In this document: piece after piece, positions 60,076-64,000 of the stretch
Layout: each line of letters starts with the position of its first letter
Position numbering within the stretch: position 1 is the stretch's first letter
From: an uncultured Candidatus Saccharibacteria bacterium
GTDB lineage: Bacteria; Patescibacteriota; Saccharimonadia; Saccharimonadales; Saccharimonadaceae
DNA: 64,000 bases
Assembly (NCBI GenBank): GCA_938036825.1
Contig: CALHWD010000006.1
Location: forward strand, 96,016-160,015
Direction: 5' to 3'
The notes under the pieces: generated by a model
The model's input: the letters and a program-made list of their open reading frames with translations, nothing else
Told to the model about the DNA's origin: nothing
Database searches by the model: none
Position numbers and translations under genes: made by a program

Positions 60076-60564
60076 ATGGAAACTCAACTAACTGGCGCAA
60101 TCACAAAGTATTTCGAACTAGTCGGAAAAAACATAGCAGAAATTAAAACGGCAGTTAGTGCTGCTACAAACGGACTAGCAACTGACCCGATCATCAAGGA
60201 CACTGAACCAGACTTCCTCCCAGTCGATTCGACTGAATCGTACTGGCTGTACTACAACTCAGGCCTCGAGCTGCAGTTACGTGATGATATCCTCGTCGTT
60301 GTTTCTCTATATCTGCAGAAAGACAATTTATACAAAGCTCCCTTTACTCCGCTTTCTCATCAGTTACTAGATTCACTGCCGAATACAGCTACGATACAGG
60401 AGGTTACCGACATATTTGGAGCTCCTGACTTTGAAGGAGGACTCGCAGGACGCAAGAATATGCAATACAGACTAGATCACGGGAAGTTCATTGTATTTCG
60501 CTTCAATCGTGAAGGCACCTTATGGTCGGTTCAACTTGGCTTGACTCGCATCTTGAGGCATTAG
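60076..60564 (+). CDS. Unknown protein with possible immunity-protein-like fold
   Basis: 162 aa. ESYWLYYNSGLELQLRDDIL, TIQEVTDIFGAPDFEGG and YRLDHGKFIVFRFNREG recall small SMI1/Imm-type and DUF6392-like immunity proteins, but the resemblance is weak. GGAG (60067-60070) precedes ATG 60076, and TATACT (59995-60000) could be the -10. The composition is close to the core average. No toxin partner is adjacent. Confidence 0.6.
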   Translation: METQLTGAITKYFELVGKNIAEIKTAVSAATNGLATDPIIKDTEPDFLPVDSTESYWLYYNSGLELQLRDDILVVVSLYLQKDNLYKAPFTPLSHQLLDSLPNTATIQEVTDIFGAPDFEGGLAGRKNMQYRLDHGKFIVFRFNREGTLWSVQLGLTRILRH

Positions 60565-60772
60565 GCTAACTCAGGTGGCTGGTAGGGGTGAATTAATTTG
60601 ATGAGCTCGATAGCGGTATCGTTTACCTATGAATTAAGCATCGTTCAGGTGCTTCTCTCTAGCTAGAGTAATCTCTCTACGCCTATCCAACTTAATCAAG
60701 AGATAGCATTCATACGTGAGGCGCAGATTATTGAATCAGGTAGCTGAGCAATAAGTGATTTACAGAAGTCCA

Positions 60773-61399
60773 TCACACATTTCGCCGACCAAGCATCATC
60801 ATGCGCACAAAGTCGAAGGCGAGGCCGCAGAGCCAGCCGAGGGCGAAAGCGGCAATGGATTCGGCACCGGAGAGTGGGTAGCCGTTGAAGCGGGCGATGA
60901 GGTAGATAGCTAGAGTGAGTACGAAGGCGGCAATGGCACCAGAGAGCAGCGCGTTGGGCCGGGCAACGGTGTTGCCAGTGACTTCGCTTGCTTTCTCGAT
61001 GGCTGGGTTGTGGATGACTTTGCTAAAGGCGCGGCTCGAGGGCGAGAGCTGGGATTGGACGGCTGCCATGGTTTTATCGAAGCGTTCTTGCTGGGCAGCT
61101 GGGCTGGTTTGGCGTTGGCGCTCGGCACGCTGTTGTTCGCGGGTTTCGCGCTGGCGGCGCTCAGCTTCGGCAGTGGCTCGTTCTTGCTGGGCAGCTTGCT
61201 CGTAGACTTGCTCGGCTTCGTGGCGAGCGGCCCGAAGGGTTTCGTGTCGCTGACGCGTTTCGCCCTGGAGGCTGGGGTGCTCTAACTGGCGGTGTTCGCC
61301 AGATTGACGTAGGGCGGTTAGCTGCTCAGCACGTGATTGCTCGATGGTTTGCTCGGTGCGGCGCTCAGATTGGCGCTTAGTGGTAAATCGTTCTGCCAT
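60773..61399 (-). CDS. Coiled-coil protein with C-terminal membrane segments, unknown
   Basis: 208 aa. Residues 1-115 are a highly charged Glu/Arg/Gln coiled coil. Two or three transmembrane helices follow (about 149-167 and 178-198). The protein ends in LGRRNV. GGAGAAACCA precedes ATG 61399. It follows the LPHTG surface protein by 14 nt on the same strand, so the two form an operon. Role unknown; may tether or stage the surface protein. Confidence 0.75.
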   Translation of the reverse strand: MAERFTTKRQSERRTEQTIEQSRAEQLTALRQSGEHRQLEHPSLQGETRQRHETLRAARHEAEQVYEQAAQQERATAEAERRQRETREQQRAERQRQTSPAAQQERFDKTMAAVQSQLSPSSRAFSKVIHNPAIEKASEVTGNTVARPNALLSGAIAAFVLTLAIYLIARFNGYPLSGAESIAAFALGWLCGLAFDFVRMMMLGRRNV

Positions 61400-61413
61400 T
61401 GGTTTCTCCTTGG

Positions 61414-63033
61414 TTAGATTGTTCCGGCATTAAAGTTGCGGCGTACGAGGCGGATCTCGGTGCTGAGCTGGCGCGAGCGGGCGTAGAAGAAGACTACCAC
61501 TGCAAGGACGATGCCGGCAAAGATGATATTCTCGCTGCTACCAGTGTGGGGCAGTTCCGTCACGACTTGCTCGACGACGCGCTTCTCGGCGGGGCAATCT
61601 ACCTTCGTACTGAGTGTGTTGCCAAAGGTGTTATCGATACGGCAATCGTAGGAGGTTGCGTTGCTGGTACCAGTGCCCATTGAAGGAATCTGGTCTTTGA
61701 GCTGGACGGTAAACTGCCGCTCTTGGCTCTCACCTGGTTTGATCTCTACAGCTGGCCAACTGAGGATGGTTGCATCGGTGCTGGCGCTTTGGTTGGTGTC
61801 TTTGCCAAGAGTACCACCACCAGCGTCGACAACTGTAGCGTATTGGAGGACGTCGCTGAGGTTGTCGCTAAAGGTGAATTTCTCGGCATTGAGACCTTTG
61901 TTGGTGACGCTGAGCTTGTAGGTAATGCGGTCGTGGGCTTTGGCGGTGACGGTGGTTGTCTCAGCACTGTTTTGGGTGAGGTTGTGGCCACTCTTGGTCT
62001 GGACGAATTTGGCAGTACAGGTCTTGTCTTCTAACCAGAGGGTGTTGTTGCCTGGGCAGGGCTGACAGCGGGCATCATCTTTGAGTAGGGTAGGATTGAC
62101 CGGGCAGCGGGCGGGTGCAGCGATGACGAAGGTCTTGGCACAGGCCTCGCTGGTGCGGTCGCCCAGAGAGGTTTTGACAGTGAGGACGACGCGGTACGAA
62201 CCGGGCGTTTTCTCGCTGTAGCTGACGGTAGGCGTACTGCTCTCGAGTGTTTTGGCGAGCTTGCCATCGCGGTAGACCTGGAAGACATAGCCGGTGATGG
62301 TAGCGCCATGCTGGGCAGATGCTGCAGCGGTGAATTGGTAGGTGGTGTCGTTCTTGTTGATGACAAGGCCACTACAGCTTGCTACTGGTGTTGGCTTGAC
62401 GACGGATGGTGGCGTGCTGCAGTTTGGATAGGTACCGACCTGGCCGGGTGGGCAAACAGGTGCGGGTGGCACTGTCTGGGTAATGAGGTTACCACAGTTG
62501 AGCATAATGGCGAACCAACCAAACTTTGCTGAGTGGCCAACGAAAGCCCGGTAGGTGAAGTTCCCCCACAAGCGGTGTGGTCGGTAGTAGAAGTTGCGCA
62601 TTCCACCTTGCGCTGCCTTCACAGAATACACGCCTTCGCCCTGGGCAGCACTAAAGTGCGGCGTCATTCCCCACGAGTAGGTGCTCTCGGTGCTTCGCCG
62701 GGTTTCGAGGCGAGTTGTCGCTTGTTGCAGCTCAGCACGGGTAATGCCGATGGTGCTGTAGAGGTCGCGGATGTTGTTAGTGTTGGCGTCGTAGTGCGCC
62801 ATGAGCTGCGAGCCATTGCTAATTCCACCGTAGATCATATCGCTTGGGTCGGCGGCGTTAGCCGATTCTGGTGGCGCAAGCAGCGTGAACGACTGCACGA
62901 CGAGTGCGAGCGCAGTAAAGATCAGCCCCAAGCGGCGCGTTGCTTCCTCCTTGCGCAGACGCTTCGCATAAAAGCCCAGCTGGCCGACGATCGCCGGACT
63001 GAGCGATAAGTTTGATACGAGTTTCCGAAACAT
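61414..63033 (-). CDS. LPxTG (LPHTG) surface protein with PKD-like and DUF11-like domains
   Basis: 539 aa. N-terminal transmembrane or signal segment (about 27-55). Middle region has a Cys-rich PVCPPGQVGTYPNCSTPP, an Ig/PKD-like domain (SYSEKTPGSYRVVLTVKTS), then a DUF11-type domain (TYKLSVTNKGLNAEKFTFSD, DGSTLG-type repeats). The sorting signal is ELPHTG, hydrophobic helix, basic tail RSRQLSTEIRLVRRN. The tail runs on after the charged stretch, longer than usual. GGGGG precedes ATG 63033, so the 45 upstream codons are excluded. Likely substrate of the sortase at 30488. Confidence 0.85.
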   Translation of the reverse strand: MFRKLVSNLSLSPAIVGQLGFYAKRLRKEEATRRLGLIFTALALVVQSFTLLAPPESANAADPSDMIYGGISNGSQLMAHYDANTNNIRDLYSTIGITRAELQQATTRLETRRSTESTYSWGMTPHFSAAQGEGVYSVKAAQGGMRNFYYRPHRLWGNFTYRAFVGHSAKFGWFAIMLNCGNLITQTVPPAPVCPPGQVGTYPNCSTPPSVVKPTPVASCSGLVINKNDTTYQFTAAASAQHGATITGYVFQVYRDGKLAKTLESSTPTVSYSEKTPGSYRVVLTVKTSLGDRTSEACAKTFVIAAPARCPVNPTLLKDDARCQPCPGNNTLWLEDKTCTAKFVQTKSGHNLTQNSAETTTVTAKAHDRITYKLSVTNKGLNAEKFTFSDNLSDVLQYATVVDAGGGTLGKDTNQSASTDATILSWPAVEIKPGESQERQFTVQLKDQIPSMGTGTSNATSYDCRIDNTFGNTLSTKVDCPAEKRVVEQVVTELPHTGSSENIIFAGIVLAVVVFFYARSRQLSTEIRLVRRNFNAGTI

Positions 63034-63205
63034 GATGTACCCCCATAGACCATCAATGTTAGCTAAATGTTCTATGTATATTCTAGCAATGTGTTGCACG
63101 AAATGCAATTGTTTATTGGTTGTGCTGACTGATACATGATGCAGAACCTGCGGCGTGGCTCGTCTCATTTGACAATAAGCTTCAATTTAGAGAATAATAT
63201 GGAAT

Positions 63206-63652
63206 ATGGCTCGCTCTGCTCGCTCACACCATCCCGATGACTTCGCGCTCGATATTGCGCATGATGAGCTAGACCTCTTTCGCTGGTTTCTATTGGTGTA
63301 TCTGCTGGGCAAGCCGATTCAATCGCCGGTGGCGGTGCAGACCTGGCGTCTCTTGGTGGAGCATCAGCTTGATACGCCGTGGGCACTGCTTGCGGTGGAG
63401 CGCAAACGCCTCGTGCGGCTACTGGATGAAGGCAAATACACGCGCTATGATGAGAAAACAGCGACGGCGCTGCGGCTCTGCGCGCAGCAGCTGATCGACC
63501 AGTATGATGGCTCGCTGATGCTGCTCATCGATAGTAGCTCGGGCGAAGCTGAGTGCGCCAAACGTCTGCAAAAATTCTATGGTGTCGGTCCAAAGACGGC
63601 AGAGATTTTCCTGCGCGGCGTGGCTGAGTTATTTGCTCAGCGTGTGGAGTGA
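63206..63652 (+). CDS. Helix-hairpin-helix protein (HhH-GPD-like fragment)
   Basis: 148 aa, no signal peptide. The C-terminus has FYGVGPKTAEIFLRGVAEL, a helix-hairpin-helix typical of endonuclease III/AlkA-type DNA glycosylases; the catalytic Lys and Asp of the full domain are not evident. The N-terminal helices (LVYLLGKPIQSPVAVQTW) fit the rest of the HhH-GPD fold loosely. Probably a DNA-binding protein of unknown role. Confidence 0.75.
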   Translation: MARSARSHHPDDFALDIAHDELDLFRWFLLVYLLGKPIQSPVAVQTWRLLVEHQLDTPWALLAVERKRLVRLLDEGKYTRYDEKTATALRLCAQQLIDQYDGSLMLLIDSSSGEAECAKRLQKFYGVGPKTAEIFLRGVAELFAQRVE

Positions 63653-63767
63653 GGGGATACCAGAGGTAGTCACCGTATACCTAGCCGCTATAATGAGTAA
63701 AATCACTATTGTAATGCATTTACATTAGCTTTCATCTATGCGATAATCTTAAGGAAGGAGAAGTATA

Positions 63768-64000
63768 ATGCACACACAATTTGATGCACTGATTATTGGT
63801 TTTGGTAAGGCGGGCAAGACGCTGGCGGTAGCACTCGCTGGGGCAGGCCAGCGGGTAGCGCTGGTGGAGCAATCGCCGCAGATGTATGGTGGGACGTGTA
63901 TTAACATTGCGTGCATTCCTACCAAGACGCTCGTGAGTGCGGCATCAGCTGGCCGGTCGATCGACGAAGCGTTTGCCCGCAAAACAGCAGTCGTGACCAA
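63768..64000 (+). CDS. FAD-dependent pyridine nucleotide-disulfide oxidoreductase (5' part)
   Basis: Partial: 77 codons to the window edge. FDALIIGFGKAGKTLAVALA is the FAD-binding dinucleotide fold. GGTCINIACIPTKTLV carries the redox-active CxxxxC of the mercuric reductase/dihydrolipoamide dehydrogenase superfamily. AAGGAAGGAG precedes ATG 63768. The substrate cannot be decided from this fragment. Confidence 0.93.
   Translation, partial: MHTQFDALIIGFGKAGKTLAVALAGAGQRVALVEQSPQMYGGTCINIACIPTKTLVSAASAGRSIDEAFARKTAVVT

Overview
The window looks like chromosome from a small-genome candidate-phyla bacterium, most likely a Candidatus Saccharibacteria (TM7) relative. The genetic code is standard (TGA used as stop), the core is compact, and no biosynthetic operons are visible. 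It carries a type IV pilus operon, a sortase with LPxTG-type surface proteins, wall enzymes, a T4SS-type coupling ATPase, RNase Y, and enolase plus phosphoglycerate mutase. The assignment is inference from gene content, not from a marker gene.

Layout. 1-8.3 kb: radC, CIRCE-controlled dnaJ, three tandem ATP-grasp ligases (one fused to a retropepsin-like domain), yebC, tRNA-Lys, ruvC. 8.4-21 kb: bifunctional PBP, ruvA, nucleotide-processing enzymes (deoxyribosyltransferase-like, HD, two HIT, Nudix), ruvB, a PH-domain membrane protein, a pilin, recA, recX. 21-27.4 kb: minus-strand type IV pilus genes pilB-C-M-N-O plus two small genes. 27.5-39 kb: tsaE/tsaB, rny, sortase, enolase, gpmA, two tRNA-Pro, an AT-rich SRPBCC-MarR pair, a DUF2188 protein and a large surface protein. 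39.1-53.6 kb: an AT-rich accessory/defence island. 53.6-64 kb: YggU, polysaccharide deacetylase, T4SS-like ATPase, a second LPxTG surface protein, and the start of a flavoprotein disulfide reductase.

The island is a graveyard of restriction-modification systems (type III-like mod, hsdM, hsdS and hsdR remnants). Mixed in are apparently intact defence or toxin-antitoxin modules: an ABC/AAA ATPase with a C-terminal HEPN-type RNxxxH motif, followed by a 60-aa protein and a membrane coiled-coil protein; a Schlafen/AlbA_2 protein; a DUF2188 plus Cas2/SinR-like pair; a Panacea antitoxin with toxin; two IrrE-like proteins (one lacking HExxH and coupled to a PIN protein); and a DUF3800 protein. The 60-aa protein has a frameshifted second copy about 1.6 kb downstream, again between a HEPN relic and a membrane-protein gene, so this looks like a repeated three-part module. 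A 79-bp promoter-proximal sequence occurs twice, about 10.5 kb apart (39127 and 49679).

Many core genes share one regulatory layout. An extended -10 box (TGnTATAAT or TGnTATACT) ends exactly 6 nt before the ATG with no Shine-Dalgarno, which predicts leaderless mRNAs. Genes inside operons instead carry GGAG-type ribosome binding sites or 1-10 bp overlaps.
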